NCBI GenBank assembly: GCA_037043235.1
Contig: JAWRVZ010000014.1
Location: 1,612,001 to 1,676,000, forward strand
DNA from: Rhodeus uyekii
Taxonomy: Eukaryota; Chordata; Actinopteri; Cypriniformes; Acheilognathidae
Direction: 5' to 3'
DNA length: 64,000 nucleotides
Below are positions 11,976 through 23,221 of this stretch, piece by piece. The position numbers and the translations under genes were made by a program. Within the stretch, counting starts at the first letter, position 1, and every line of letters starts with the position of its first letter. The notes beneath the pieces are model-generated. The model did not search any database, was not told the DNA's origin, and saw nothing but the letters and a program-made list of their open reading frames with translations.

Positions 11976-13595
11976 TATGTTGACTTTTATGCTTTTAAGA
12001 CTTCTATAAAAAATGTTGGATACAAAATAAAAAATATTTTGTCAGAATACAAAAAGGGCTGTCAGTGGAAAAAGACTCTTTGCTCTGTTTCCTTACGTCA
12101 TCTACAAACATGGCCATGCTAAGCAGTAACACCTTGAACCCTTGGGCACAATCCAGAGTGGGATTAGTTTATGACAAATATAGTAATTATTTTACTACTA
12201 TAAATTATTCAGACATGGCATTTATGGGACTGGAACATAGGCTTGTAGCGTGCATATTCAGATGGCCCCACTGGTTAGTGGGGAAGAACTTATGAATGCT
12301 TCAAGAGCTAGTAATCTATGATTTTGTTGAAAACATATGAATATGTTGTTGTTTTTTCAACTAAAACTTCTCCAAATTTATGCTTATGCATGAATCACTG
12401 TCTTTCCAACTGTATGCCACCACCTTTCATTATTTCATCCATCAAATGAAAAGCTAAAACTAGATAATCTCCATACATTTTCAAAGAGCAGAACCACCTC
12501 ATTAAGCCAGTCACCGTATGAATCTGTAAAACGTGTGGATTCATAACGTAGAAAAAAAGTGAATGAACACTGTACCATTTTCATAATCAGAGGTAAGAAA
12601 CTGCTATGGGTGTTTCTGTATAAAAAAAATTAATCGAATGGAATTCCCAGCTTGGGTTTGTGGGTTATTCATTGTGTTGTTGAATTTATCTCAAATTACT
12701 GATGATTGAAAGGAACAGACAAAACCTTTTTAGTCTGAAGGTCCTTACATGCAGGCAGTTTAATCTGCTGCAAAGCTTACACTGCCTCTGACTTGTGTAT
12801 GATTCACAAACTTGCACAAACTCATCATTTTAAAACAAATTTTTTATTTAGAAATAGGAATTTTGATAAATAGGCATCATTCTCGTACACTCCATGTCAT
12901 TCTTTGGGGTTTTGAAGTATACCATATTTGTATGACCATATTTGCCCATAAATAGTTGTTCATGTCCTAATGAAGTAACCTCCACATTTGTATGTTAAAA
13001 AATATTATGATGCTGATAAGAGCTGAAAAATTAGCATCCTTGAGGTTTACTTAGCTTACACTGACCATTATATCTGATATTCTTGAAGTTTTCAAAATAA
13101 TAAAATAATAATGAAATACAGTGATTAAATTAAATATGCCAATGTACTACTGAAAAAATAAACACATTTTAAAGGGCTTTTTTTTTAAATAATGCAAAAC
13201 CATACTGAAAAACAAGCTGCTAAAGGTTTTTTTTTTTTTGCTTCAATGCATCTATGTGGTGGTTGCTGCATAGAGCTTTTGAAACGTGTGATTTCATTAT
13301 TAATGTTCAGGCACACTGTTGTAGCTATAAAAAATAATACATATTTTTGGGGGGAGAGGGGGATGGGGTGGGGTGGTAGTTTTTACCATCAGCAAGGATT
13401 GAGCGTTGTTTATCTCACAGAAACTGGCTCTTTATACCGTCGAAACGACTGGTAATTTAACTCAGAACTGTAAATAATAATAATAAAATAATAAATAAAA
13501 ATAAGAATAAGAATAAATAAAAATAATCATACAGTAGGCTATATTCAAGAGGAAAAAATAAGACAATAAAATAACATGCATTGGATTGTCCTCAC
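11976..13595. other. AT-rich sequence without recognisable gene
   Basis: I find no mobile-element termini, RNA gene or exon-like frame. If the exon at 13596-13761 is real, this is its downstream intron on the minus strand. Confidence 0.5.
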
Positions 13596-13761
13596 CTTTT
13601 GGTCTTGTGGGTTTGAATTTCTGAATTATTGACGCATTGCTACAGGTGGCGTTAACTTCCACGCTTAAGGCAGAGATGTTCACACTGGAATTGTCAGGAG
13701 TTCTTGAACATTCCCAAAACGGGATCTGAGTTTCATTCATTCTCTGTAAATCCATAGTCAA
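13596..13761 (-). CDS. Possible first coding exon of a glycosylated membrane protein
   Basis: The minus-strand frame opens with MTMDLQRMNETQIPFWECSR and runs 55 residues to a donor AAAAG|GTGAGG at 13595, in phase 1. In 55 residues it holds five N-glycosylation sequons (NET, NSS, NIS, NAT, NAS) and two cysteines, and ends in a basic-proline stretch (KFKPTRPK). Such composition fits the extracellular N-terminus of a receptor or transporter just before its first membrane helix. There is no signal peptide. The upstream flank (13762-14060) has more CpG and GC than the surroundings, as a promoter would. No later exon could be identified in 10-13.5 kb, and I do not recognise the family. A chance open frame remains possible. 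Confidence 0.33.
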
Positions 13762-14789
13762 ACGGCCCGCGAGAACTGGTAGAAATAGCCTATAGATTTC
13801 TAATTCCTAATTTTCTAGTAAAACTATATTTATTGACGCTATAGCATTCGATTTGTATACCGGTATCTATGTTTAATTATCAAAAGGCTCCCAAAGCTTA
13901 TGAATCAGTAGCCTACGCGCTGAAGTATTCTGCACACCAACTGCCTGCATCTGCGCCCACCTCTGTGAAAGAATGTCCTATTCGCGTGAAACTGTTCACT
14001 GTAGCTCTGATGAGGGAGCCGCGTGGGTAGACTGTTCTCAGACTCACCCCCCATTCAGCAGTTGACTGCGCCTCTGACTGGCGCATCTTAACTAAGGGTT
14101 AATGTACAATGTAAGTCCTACGTCGCCCTCCAGTGCATGTGTTGTGTTATTGCTTGTTGATTATAAAAATAATTGAGAAAGAAGAGGACATAGAAAAAAA
14201 TAGCAAAAGCTGCTTCAGGCATTCAAGAGCTTCAGGACTCTTAACCACCTTTCTATTTGTGAGCTTTGTGGCAAAAAAGGTAACTTTATGCACAACTTCC
14301 AGCATGAATGGAAATGTTCTTGAGACTTTAGAGACCAACAGCTGCCTGAGATTGATACCAGTTATATGAGAATATATTAATATAAGCAAACACTTTCTTT
14401 GAAAAACACAATACTACTCAGTATGTATTATAGGCTTGTTTAATCGGGACTTTTATTATGATACCGAAATCGTAGTACAGTATTCTGGTACTGCACAGCA
14501 TAATTAGTTGAGCTGTCGCTATCTGCTGCGTCTGTGTGATAGGTGCGAGCTGTTAACAGAAAAGATGATCAGTTCCCTTTCAAGGAAACTCATGCTACGT
14601 TGAACGCTAGGGTAATACCTTGATGATAGTCTCGTGAAGCACTTATGTAAACGATCAAACGATCAATCGACCGAGCGTGAGTGACGGTCGCAAGTTGGTG
14701 ACCTCATGAACAAGGGTGATAAATATGTATACTTCAAGCCAAAAATGTAATTTATGAGAGGTATGTGCTTGGCTGTTGTAACAGGAGGA
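13762..14789. other. Flanking region, no gene; CpG-richer part and decayed repeat
   Basis: 13762-14060 is moderately CpG-rich and would be the upstream region of the possible exon on the minus strand. 14570-14700 (CAAGGAAACTCATGC and ACGCTAGGG) resembles a dispersed cyprinid repeat, but its ends are not visible. Frames at 14133 and 14147 overlap on opposite strands and show no domain. Confidence 0.4.
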
Positions 14790-15110
14790 ATGGGAATTCA
14801 TTGACAATTTTGTCTGAAGATTGAGAGAAAAAACAGCAACTTGTGATTATGGTGGATTGAAGGATGAAATGATTTGTCACAAAATCGTACTAGGCATCAC
14901 AAAAGAAAGAACCAGATATGCAAGTTGTTAAGTGAAAAAAACTAACACTGCTCACAGCCATCAACAGACTGCTATGCATATAAGAGCAATGGATGTGGCA
15001 TATATGCCCCCAGCTGAAACGGTTCACACGGATGCTAGGAAAACATTCAATATGGTGATAGTAATAAAAAACAATCCTTCATTGGAGAAACACCCCAACC
15101 GAATGCATGG
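14790..15110 (+). pseudogene. Gypsy-type Gag fragment
   Basis: Translated across stops and shifts, the sequence gives FDNFV-like, REKTATCDYGGLKDEMI and HKIVLGITKERTRYAS, then a histidine-rich piece. This corresponds to the conserved Gag region of fish gypsy (K02A2.6-like) elements around FV-x-L-R-x-x-A-K-T-C-x-Y-G-x-L-K-D. At least two stops (near 14816 and 14929) break it. It is followed within 50 bp by the end of the integrase, so protease, RT and RNase H are missing. Confidence 0.6.
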
Positions 15111-15150
15111 ACTGTAGCCCAGCACAAAGGTGATGGGACCATGTTAATGG

Positions 15151-15480
15151 TTAATGTCACGGAGACTGAAAGCATCTCTTCCAGTAACAAACAAGCTCCT
15201 GGAGCCATGTGTTGTAACAGGGGTTGTGGAACACCGAAAGCAGTTGGCAAAAACATATTATGACTGGTCAGCTCATGATCTTCTGGAGCTGAACATAGGA
15301 AAGATGATCTGTATGAAACCCCTTCCAGGGGAAAACCCTGTGCTCTGGAAGGTGGGCATATGTAGAAAGTGTCACCACGATCTTACCTTGTGAATGTTGG
15401 TGAATCCCTAGATGAAACAGAGTGCACCTAAGAGCCGCAGAGTTAACCACGCAAACATTGGACAAGACTGAACCTGACTT
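15151..15480 (+). pseudogene. Gypsy integrase C-terminal fragment
   Basis: The frame from 15154 reads MSRRLKASLP, LLEPCVVTGVVEHRKQLAK, YYDWSAHDLLELNIG and MKPLPGENPVLWKVGI. This is the region after the integrase core of vertebrate gypsy elements, where the chain R-Y-x-x-x-A-H-D-L-P-E-L leads into the GPY/F-like SH3 module (W-x-x-x-x-V-x-x-x-x-x-P-R-S-Y). A frameshift near 15390 moves the terminal LVNVGESLDETECT-like part into another frame. Together with the Gag piece just upstream it marks an internally deleted gypsy copy. Confidence 0.68.
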
Positions 15481-16718
15481 GCCTCTTACGATGGAAGGGA
15501 GTGTTGCATTGATCCTTTCATCTGCCTTTTGTTAACTCCATGAAACAGGTTTCACCTGACTCTGTCAAACCTTCAGCATCACAGGGACACACTTAAAGTT
15601 AAAGTATAGTAAAGTTTAATATAAAGTTTATATAGTATTTTGTTCTTATTCAATCTTATTTGTAAAATGAGATTCTTTAGTTCATATTTGTAAAGGGAGA
15701 TACAAGATGTAATGGATCATGCAATCGGCAATTGATTGGTTTTGTCTTGTTGCTTCTGTTGCCGCTGTTTTTAGTTCAGTTTACTTCAGTTGCTGAACTG
15801 CACTCATGTGTCTGCTTTTTACTTTATGCTTATATTGCTAAAATAAACAAAGTTCTGATTTTTCATGGTTTTCTGAAAATATATCATCAGGGTGTTAGTC
15901 ACTCACTAACACGCCTGTTTGCTTATTCTAATATTAACTCATGTTCTGAATGGTGTATATGTGCATTCCCAGACATGTCCCGTAGCTATTGTGTTGTATT
16001 ATTCAAAGTAATTATTGAATAATTTTAGTGCACGTGTGATTATTCTGTGAAAGATCAAAGTTACGGGCTATTAATTTAGTCTTGATTATGCTATGTTGAT
16101 CTGTTAATAATAATATATAATAATATAATACCAAATGTGGGATTAGCACCATGTTTTACTCCTGTTCACATGCGCCACGAGGCTATCTATACATGGGCAC
16201 TGTATGTCATTAATGACAGAAGATCTCTTATTTTCCTGTCACTGAGCATGATGTTCCACACACCTGGAAGGTACCTGTATACTTCTGACATTTCCCCCAT
16301 CCTTCCAGCCTTATGCCACTTCCCCTGGTGATGACCTGGTATGTTCTGATGGCTCAAGTCATGTCCCTGAGTCATAATCCTCCTCACAATGCTGTATCCG
16401 CTCGGCCATCCTGCTCTTTGCCTGAACCAACTGATTTCACTATCTCAGCACGCGGCAGTAAGCAACAGCATCTGCGCAGTGAGCATACACACCTGAAGGT
16501 ATGTAAGGGAATTGAGAGAAGTCCGTGCAGAAGTCAGATAACTAGTTCAAGTGGCTCAGGTCCTTAAAACTGACCTCACTCCAACTTGAAGCCAGATCCT
16601 CTCCCCAGCACAGCCTTCAGCATTGCAGCGATCCAGTACCTGTGTGAGGCCAAATTAATCCACAACCTTAGCGGAAGATGGAAACTTTGCTGAAAGCACC
16701 ACACCACCATGGCCTGAG
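15481..16718. other. Region after the gypsy remnant, no certain feature
   Basis: A purine stretch AAAGGGAGATACAAGA (15691-15706) followed by TGTAATGG could be the polypurine tract and start of a 3' LTR, but no matching 5' LTR or LTR end was found. 16560-16718 may belong to the LTR element whose Gag continues at 17932. Open frames at 15732, 16137 and 16313 show no domain. Confidence 0.35.
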
Positions 16719-16726
16719 CCTGACAT

Positions 16727-17923
16727 CATAGGCGGAGTTTCACTTTTGTGCTTGGGGGGGCACCTACCAGGCCAGCAGACCACGAGCTCAGGTTTTTTTA
16801 TATCATATTTATATATCATTCATTCTACATATAAAATACATTTACAATGAACAATGACATTATACCAGTGCTGCTCAATTATTTTCTGTCACGCCCCCCT
16901 AGGAAGAGGTAAAAATTTCGTGCACCCCTTATTGTTTCCATGGCAACGCGTCATGCTTGTCACCTGACATACCGCTGTCACAAAAATCGCTGTATAATAG
17001 ATAATTCAAAATAGTCACCAACTTGTTGGCTCAACTTGTTGAAACCTAAAAGAAATCTTATGTGGTTGAAAACACTGAATTGTTGTGATAAATGACAAGC
17101 TCTGAGCAGTGCCAGATATCGCGTGAATTTAGTGGTTGATCACGTGACACATATGAACACCGGTGTGATCGTACACGTCAAAGGATGAGAGGACGGTTAT
17201 CTGAACTTCATATCTGCTGCTCTTGTTCAGTGCAAGAAAACCTACTCCCTGGCAAAAAAGCATGTACCCCAGGGTCACGCACCCCCCCTGGCCACTATTT
17301 GAGAACCACTGCTTTATACAAAGAATAGCGAATAGAACAGACTCTTTATAGTTGCTGTTTTGTTTTGCATCGGCAGTGATAGGGTTAAAACGGGGAGTTC
17401 AGTGTTACAGTGTGTTCTTCTTCGTTCCGAGTAAAGTTCATAAACAGATCCTCCCTGGACCTGTCATAGAACTACTTCAGACATTACAATATCTTACCTA
17501 ATGAAGAAGAAGTCGTCTCTTTTTCCGAGATGCGTAGATGTCCACTGTCTTCTCTTCTAATAGATTTGACACTTTTAGTAGTGGATTTATTTTTAAAAAA
17601 TGACGAATGTCCATTTTGTTTATTCAGCGCGTAAAACAGAACGAGAAGAGCGTCCACTCACGTACCGCGATACTTTGAGATTCGCAAATCGCGGGAGAAT
17701 GTAATAAAGCTACAGTAATAAAAAATTAAATACAGTAATTAACAATTGATTAGCCATATCTTACTCATTCTATACACAGAACTAATAAGATAACACAAAT
17801 AAAACGAGAAAATATGAATTCTGTATTAAAAAAAAAATTCAAAGCACAAGGCAGGCATTAATTGGCTCTGGTCTGGGGGGGCAGTGCCCCCCCCCAGCCC
17901 CCCCCCCCCATACTCCGCCTATG
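16727..17923. mobile_element. Non-autonomous hAT element with CCTGACAT duplication
   Basis: The termini CATAGGCGGAGT and its exact complement are flanked by CCTGACAT at 16719-16726 and 17924-17931, a perfect 8-bp duplication. Next to the ends lie a G-rich run (TTGGGGGGG) and a matching C-rich run, which extend the inverted repeat. There is no transposase frame. The element holds another hAT-like insertion at 16866-17311. Confidence 0.85.
16866..17311. mobile_element. Nested hAT-Charlie-like element
   Basis: The right terminus read on the minus strand is CAGTGGTTCTCAAATAGTGG, the classic Charlie-type hAT end. The left end, CAGTGCTGCTCAATTA, is a diverged partner. The flanks CATTATAC (16858-16865) and CTTTATAC (17312-17319) agree at 7 of 8 positions, as an aged 8-bp duplication would. 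It lies inside the hAT element at 16727-17923 and codes for nothing. Confidence 0.78.
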
Positions 17924-17931
17924 CCTGACAT

Positions 17932-18311
17932 TGACCTGAGAACACGGCTGGGGGCCCTTGCATTATATGATCGTGCCATGACTTACCAACCTGTAAAGCT
18001 AGTGAATAGAAAGGATCCCTTTGTTTTCACAGTTTCTCAGTCATGGCCTTCTCTGACTTATGCTGCTGATGCATGTGGACTTCCTTCCCCTCCTCCCCCT
18101 AAAGAGCTTCAAGAGTTGCTGACACCTGCTGCTATACCCTTATCAGCCATCCGCATGGCAGTGCCTAACTCTCCAGGATTCAGCTTGGTGCTTGCTTATT
18201 TGTATCTTCCAGCCTTAACACTAAAGGCAGATGCCAATCTATGACCTGTAGTACCTTATTTGGATTCTGAATATGTGTACAGAGTACTTACCCCTATGAT
18301 CCCTATGTTCA
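17932..18311 (+). pseudogene. LTR-element Gag, left part, split by the L2 insertion
   Basis: The frame reads from the hAT border to 18243 (TRLGALALYDRAMTY through LTLKADANL, stop at 18242). A shifted frame then ends EYVYRVLTPMIPMFT at the L2 border. This last motif joins directly to PDPGEFA on the other side of the L2 (about 23226), which restores the order seen in a Gag class I know from fish LTR elements (YRGPxPTIPxF, then DPxEFARLRIALEN). I cannot tell whether the parent is gypsy or BEL. Confidence 0.5.
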
Positions 18312-18525
18312 CGGACCGTTTTTGACTGCTGCACTGCTGTTTCCTGTCTGCTCGAGTGGATTGCGTTTGCGTTTGTACTGTCATATAAACTTGATTTTTG
18401 TTTTAGATCTTAAACTCGACGTTCGTTTGTATTGCTAAATACAATATTAGATTATTTAATATATTGTAATCGTTAGCTTTAATCCAAGTCGCTAAACGCA
18501 TTAGCATTGTGCTATCTTACTGTCC

Positions 18526-19497
18526 GTGCATACAGCGTTTTTCTCGCTCGCGCCTTTTTTCCCGACTTCATCAAACAACTGGTCAACAAGTTGGATCAAC
18601 ACACGCGGTGAGTCATGTCATCTTCTCTCAAAATTGTCACTTAAAATTGTCACTTGCACTGCCTGCTTCATGCATAGTCTTTCTGTCTCTGTCAGCTGTG
18701 AAGGCTTCACATGTCATAAATGTAGGGACATAGTTAGGCTGACAGAGAAGGTTTCAGAATTAGAGACACGCATCCAAACTTTAATCGAGGATAGTAAGAA
18801 TGCAAGGGCTTTAGATACTACTTTGGATGCGACTAGCTTAGCAAACCCTGTACATTGTTCGGTTCCGGCTGTAGAGCCCGTGCAGCAGGGCAACTGGGTG
18901 ACTGTGAGACGGCATAATCGCGGGTCAAAAAACCACTGTTCCATTCCGATCAGAACATCAAACAGGTTCTCCCCACTCAGTGACGCACCCACTGAGAAAC
19001 CTGTTGAAAGTGCCCTAGTGATTGGCGATTCTATTACTCGGAATGTGAAAATAGAGACTCCAGCCACCATAGTCACATGTTTGCCGGGAGCCAGAGCGCC
19101 TGACGTCAAAGCAAATTTAAAAGTGCTGGCTAAAGCTAATCGTAAATATTCTAAGATTGTTATTCACGTCGGCGCTAATGATGTCCGACTTCGTCAGTCG
19201 GAGATCACTAAAAGTAATATTAAAGAGGTGTGTGAACTCGCAAGTACGATGTCAGGCACCGTAATTTGCTCTGGCCCTCTTCCTATGTGCAGGAGTGATG
19301 AGATGCTTAGCAGATTATCCTCACTCAATGGCTGGATGTCTAAGTGGTGCCCGCGGAATAACATAGGGTTTATAGACAATTGGAAAAGTTTTTGGGGCAG
19401 ACCTGACCTGTTGAAAAGAGATGGTATTCATCCCACCTGGGATGGTGCCGCTCTTCTCTCTAATAATTTGGCATATAGTCTTAGAGCTAAACCTTGA
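18526..19497 (+). CDS. L2 ORF1 protein: coiled coil plus SGNH/GDSL esterase domain
   Basis: This is the retrotransposon ORF1 protein, 323 residues, thought to bind the element RNA and, through its esterase, lipids or membranes. Residues about 55-70 hold a small Cys cluster (CEGFTCHKCRD). Residues 71-90 form a leucine-heptad coiled coil (RLTEKVSELETRIQTLI). Residues 160-320 form the SGNH hydrolase: GDS with the nucleophile Ser169 (VIGDSITRN), GAND with Asn218, and DGIHPT with Asp299 and His302. All catalytic positions are present. The frame has no break, but the first 50 residues look like translated 5' UTR; the true start may be later. It ends in UGA at 19495-19497, directly followed by CUA, and the same frame continues into ORF2 without another stop. 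Confidence 0.85.
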   Translation: MHTAFFSLAPFFPTSSNNWSTSWINTRGESCHLLSKLSLKIVTCTACFMHSLSVSVSCEGFTCHKCRDIVRLTEKVSELETRIQTLIEDSKNARALDTTLDATSLANPVHCSVPAVEPVQQGNWVTVRRHNRGSKNHCSIPIRTSNRFSPLSDAPTEKPVESALVIGDSITRNVKIETPATIVTCLPGARAPDVKANLKVLAKANRKYSKIVIHVGANDVRLRQSEITKSNIKEVCELASTMSGTVICSGPLPMCRSDEMLSRLSSLNGWMSKWCPRNNIGFIDNWKSFWGRPDLLKRDGIHPTWDGAALLSNNLAYSLRAKP

Positions 19498-22400
19498 CTA
19501 ACTGGGGTCCAGGTCAGGAAGCAGACAAACTGGCTAAACCGACCGTCTGCTAGCTGTCTCACGTCACAGAGGTCAGATAAATTCCAACACATAGAGACTC
19601 TTTCACCTAGATATCATCCTATAGAGATTGTGTCTGTTCCCCGAATTAGCAAATACAAAAATCTCTCAAAATCGTTTAAGAGTAAAAATTTAATTGATTT
19701 ACAAACAGCTAAGAACGGATATAACACAAATGAACAAATGATAAAGCTTGGGTTACTGAATATACGATCCCTTTCCTCAAAAACACTTATTGTAAATGAT
19801 ATGATTACAGATCATAAACTAGATGTGCTGTGTTTGACAGAAACTTGGCTAAAACCAGGCGATTATATTACTTTAAATGAGTCCACCCCTCAAGATTACT
19901 GTTATAAACATGAGCCTCGTCTGAAAGGTAAAGGAGGAGGTGTTGCTGTAATTTATAGTAACACGATCAGTACTGCTCAAAGGTCTAATTTGAAATATAA
20001 TTCTTTTGAAGTGATGGTCCTCAATGTAAAATTATCTAGTGCAAGTAAAAATTCCTGTTTAACTTTTGTGCTGGCTATTCTATACAGGCCACCAGGGCAC
20101 CATACAGACTTTATCAAAGAATTTGCTGATTTTCTCTCAGGATTAGTAATGTCTGCAGATAAAGTCATAATCGTCGGTGATTTTAACATCCATGTAGATA
20201 ATGAAAAAGACGCATTGGGAGTGGCATTTAGAGACATTTTAAACTCTATTGGAGTTACACAACATGTATCAGGACCCACTCATTCTCGTAATCATACTTT
20301 AGATCTAATATTGTCATATGGGATCAATGTTGATACTGTTCAAATTCTGCAGCAGAGCGATGACATCTCAGATCATTACTTAGTTGCGTGTAGATTACCT
20401 TTAGCCAAAGTCGAAAAACTAACTCCCTGTTATAAATATAGTAGAACTATCACTCCTAACACAAAAGATAGCTTTATAAATAATCTTCCCGATCAGTTTC
20501 ATCTACTTAACATCCCAGATAGCCTAGAAGAACTTGATGTTGCAACAGAAACTATAAACTCTCTCTTTTCCAGCACTTTAGACACTGTTGCTCCGTTACG
20601 CTTAAAGAAGATTAAAGAAAATAGTCCAACACGTGGTACAACGAGCACACCCGGGCCCTCAAGAGAGCAGCCAGAAAAATGGAGCGGAGCTGGAAAAAAA
20701 CTAAGCTAGAGGTTTTTCGCATTTCATGGAAAGACAGCTCTATTGCATTCAGAAAGGCCTTAAGATCAGCTAGATCTACTTACTTTTCTACCCTCTTAGA
20801 AGAAAACAAATACAACCCTAGGTATTTATTTGATACAGTGACTAAATTAACAAGAAATAAAGCCTCAACCCCAGATGCTTTAAATCAGCACAGCACTAAT
20901 GACTTCATGGACTTCTTTACTTGCAAAATTAATAATATTAGAGAGAAAATAATAAACACGCAACAGTCTACTACAATATTCCAAAATACAGTACATTTTA
21001 GTGTCCCTGAAGAAAAATTCCAATCCTTCATTGCTATTGGGGAGGAAGAATTGTCTAAACTCGTTAAATCATCAAAATCAACAACATGTATGCTAGACCC
21101 AATACCGACTAAGCTACTGAAAGAGATGCTTCCAGAAATCATAGATCCTATTCTTAATATAATTAATTCTTCTTTGTCATCTTCGCTTATTAAAAAACCA
21201 CAACTTGATCCTACAGAATTAGTTAATTACAGGCCGATATCGAATCTACCTTTCTTGTCAAAGATTCTAGAAAAGGCAATATCTTTACAACTATGTTCCT
21301 TTCTAGAAAGAAACAGCATCTACGAGGATTTCCAGTCAGGATTTAGACCATATCATAGTACTGAGACTGCTCTCATTAGAGTTACAAATGATTTGCTCTT
21401 ATCATCTGATCGTGGTTGTATCTCTCTGTTAGTGTTACTGGACCTTAGTGCTGCATTTGATACAATTGACCACAAAATCCTTCTGAATAGACTTGAAAAT
21501 TATGTTGGCATTAGTGGAGTTGCATTAGCCTGGTTCAAGTCATACTTATCTGAGCGTTATCAGTTTGTAGCAGTAAATGAGGAGATGTCATATCGGTCAC
21601 GGGTTCAGTATGGAGTTCCTCAAGGTTCAGTACTAGGACCATTGCTTTTCACCCTGTACTTGCTTCCTTTGGGTGCAGTTATTAGGAAGCATGGCATTAG
21701 CTTTCATTGTTACGCTGATGATACTCAGCTCTATATTTCTTCTCATCCTGATGAAACGAACAAATTCACTAAATTAACAGAATGCATAACCGATATAAAA
21801 AATTGGATGACTAATAACTTTCTACTGCTAAATTCTGAAAAAACAGAGATTCTAATTATTAGACCAAAAAGTTCAGCACATAATAATCTAGACTACTGCC
21901 TAACACTCGATGGCTGCTCTGTCAAGTCTTCGTCGTCAGTTAGAAACCTGGGTGTGCTCTTTGATACCAATCTTTCATTTGAAAGCCATGTTTCTAGCAT
22001 CTGTAAAACGGCGTTCTTCCATCTTAAAAATATATCTAAATTGCGACATGCTATCTAAGACAAATGCAGAAAAGTTAGTTCATGCGTTCATGAGTTCAAG
22101 GCTAGATTATTGTAATGCTTTACTAGGTGGTTGCCCTGCACGCTTAATAAACAAATTCCAGCTGGTCCAAAATGCAGCAGCTCGAGTTCTTACTAGAACC
22201 AGGAAGTATGAGCATATTAGCCCAGTTCTGTCAAACCTGCACTGGCTTCCTATTAAACACCGAATACATTTTAAAATCTTGCTAATGACTTACAAAGCAT
22301 TAAATGGTTTAGCTCCACAGTACTTGAGCGATCTCTTAACACATTATAGTCCTTCACGTCTATTGCGATCCCAAAATACTGACCAGCTTATAATACCTAG

Positions 22401-22551
22401 AATATCAAAGTCAACTGCTGGCGGGCGATCCTTTTCCTATTTAGCTCCTAAACTCTGGAACAGTCTTTCTATTACAGTTCGGGAAGCAGACACACTCTGT
22501 CAGTTTAAATGTAGACTAAAAACACATCTTTTCAACCTGGCATACACATAA
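19498..22551 (+). pseudogene. L2 ORF2: endonuclease and reverse transcriptase, two frameshifts
   Basis: ORF2 would cut target DNA and reverse-transcribe the element RNA. The frame is that of ORF1; it has no ATG before 19738. The endonuclease spans about 19738-20400 with LLNIRS, CLTETWL (catalytic Glu), GDFNIHVD, THSRNHTLDLIL and ISDHYLV (catalytic His) intact. A 1-base deletion near 20632 shifts the frame; the RT frame from about 20679 to 22058 keeps LVNYRPISNLPFLSKILEK, LLDLSAAFDTIDH, GVPQGSVLGPLL and the catalytic YADDT (about 21710). Between SSLSSS and LIKKPQLDP about 15 residues (GYVPxxFKLAVI-like) are missing in frame. A 2-base loss near 22047 shifts the C-terminal part, which ends at 22551. 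Active-site residues survive, so this copy died recently. Confidence 0.88.
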
Positions 22552-23221
22552 CACATTATACATACATTTTTAATCCAAATCATGTAAAATGATTGTTAGG
22601 CTGCATAATTTAGATAAGCCGGAACCGGGAACATTCCCATAACACCTGATGTACTCGATACATCAGAAGAAGAATGGCATCTACGCTGATATTGGTCTCT
22701 GTTTATTCCGAGGTTACCGTGGTCAGCTGGATCCGGGCCGTATCCAGATCAGATGAAGGACCTGGACACGAGCACAGCACTGCCCTGGGGTATCTGCGGA
22801 GACCGTGACTCTACTGGACCCTCCCCTGTGACGATCATGAACCCATCTCTAACCGGACCAAATTGGACTTCATATTGGACTTGAATTGTTGTATAATAAT
22901 CATGCACGGTTTGGCTGTTGGCCAGAGGAGAACTGGTCCCCCAACTGAGCCTGGTTTCTCCCAAGGTTTTTTCTCCATTCTATTCTTCATTCGTTACGTC
23001 ACCTGCCGGAGTTTTGGTTCCTTGCCGCTGTCGCCTATGGCTTGCTCAGTTGGGGAAACTTAACACTTAAAATTCATCAATTGTATTGATTCGCCTGCTC
23101 TTTTGGGGCTTCTGTTCAGCCAAACAAACTTTGTTTATATTGTTTTTCCTGTAAAGCTGCTTTGAAACAATCTACATTGTAAAAAGCGCTATATAAATAA
23201 AGGTGACTTGACTTGACTTCA

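Larger units (their letters stand above)
18312..23217 (+). mobile_element. Nearly full-length L2/CR1-clade LINE (ZfL2-like)
   Basis: The element of about 4.9 kb has a 5' UTR of about 210 bp, ORF1 with esterase, ORF2 with endonuclease and RT, a 3' UTR of about 660 bp, and a tail of GACTT repeats after AATAAAGGT. The borders rest on a Gag frame that reads MIPMFT before and PDPGEFA after, with TTCA at 18308-18311 and 23218-23221 as a likely short duplication (partly ambiguous with the tail). Few lesions are present: a 1-base deletion near 20632, an in-frame loss near 21180 and a 2-base loss near 22047. Its 3' end is nearly identical to the short copy at 50635-50982, so the family moved recently. 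Confidence 0.88.

Noticed and set aside
14133..14389. Paired frames on opposite strands near 14.2 kb
   Set aside because: No domain, no splice sites and no codon bias; chance frames.
17921..18244. Independent 107-residue gene starting at 17921
   Set aside because: Its start lies in the hAT terminus. The frame belongs to the interrupted Gag region.
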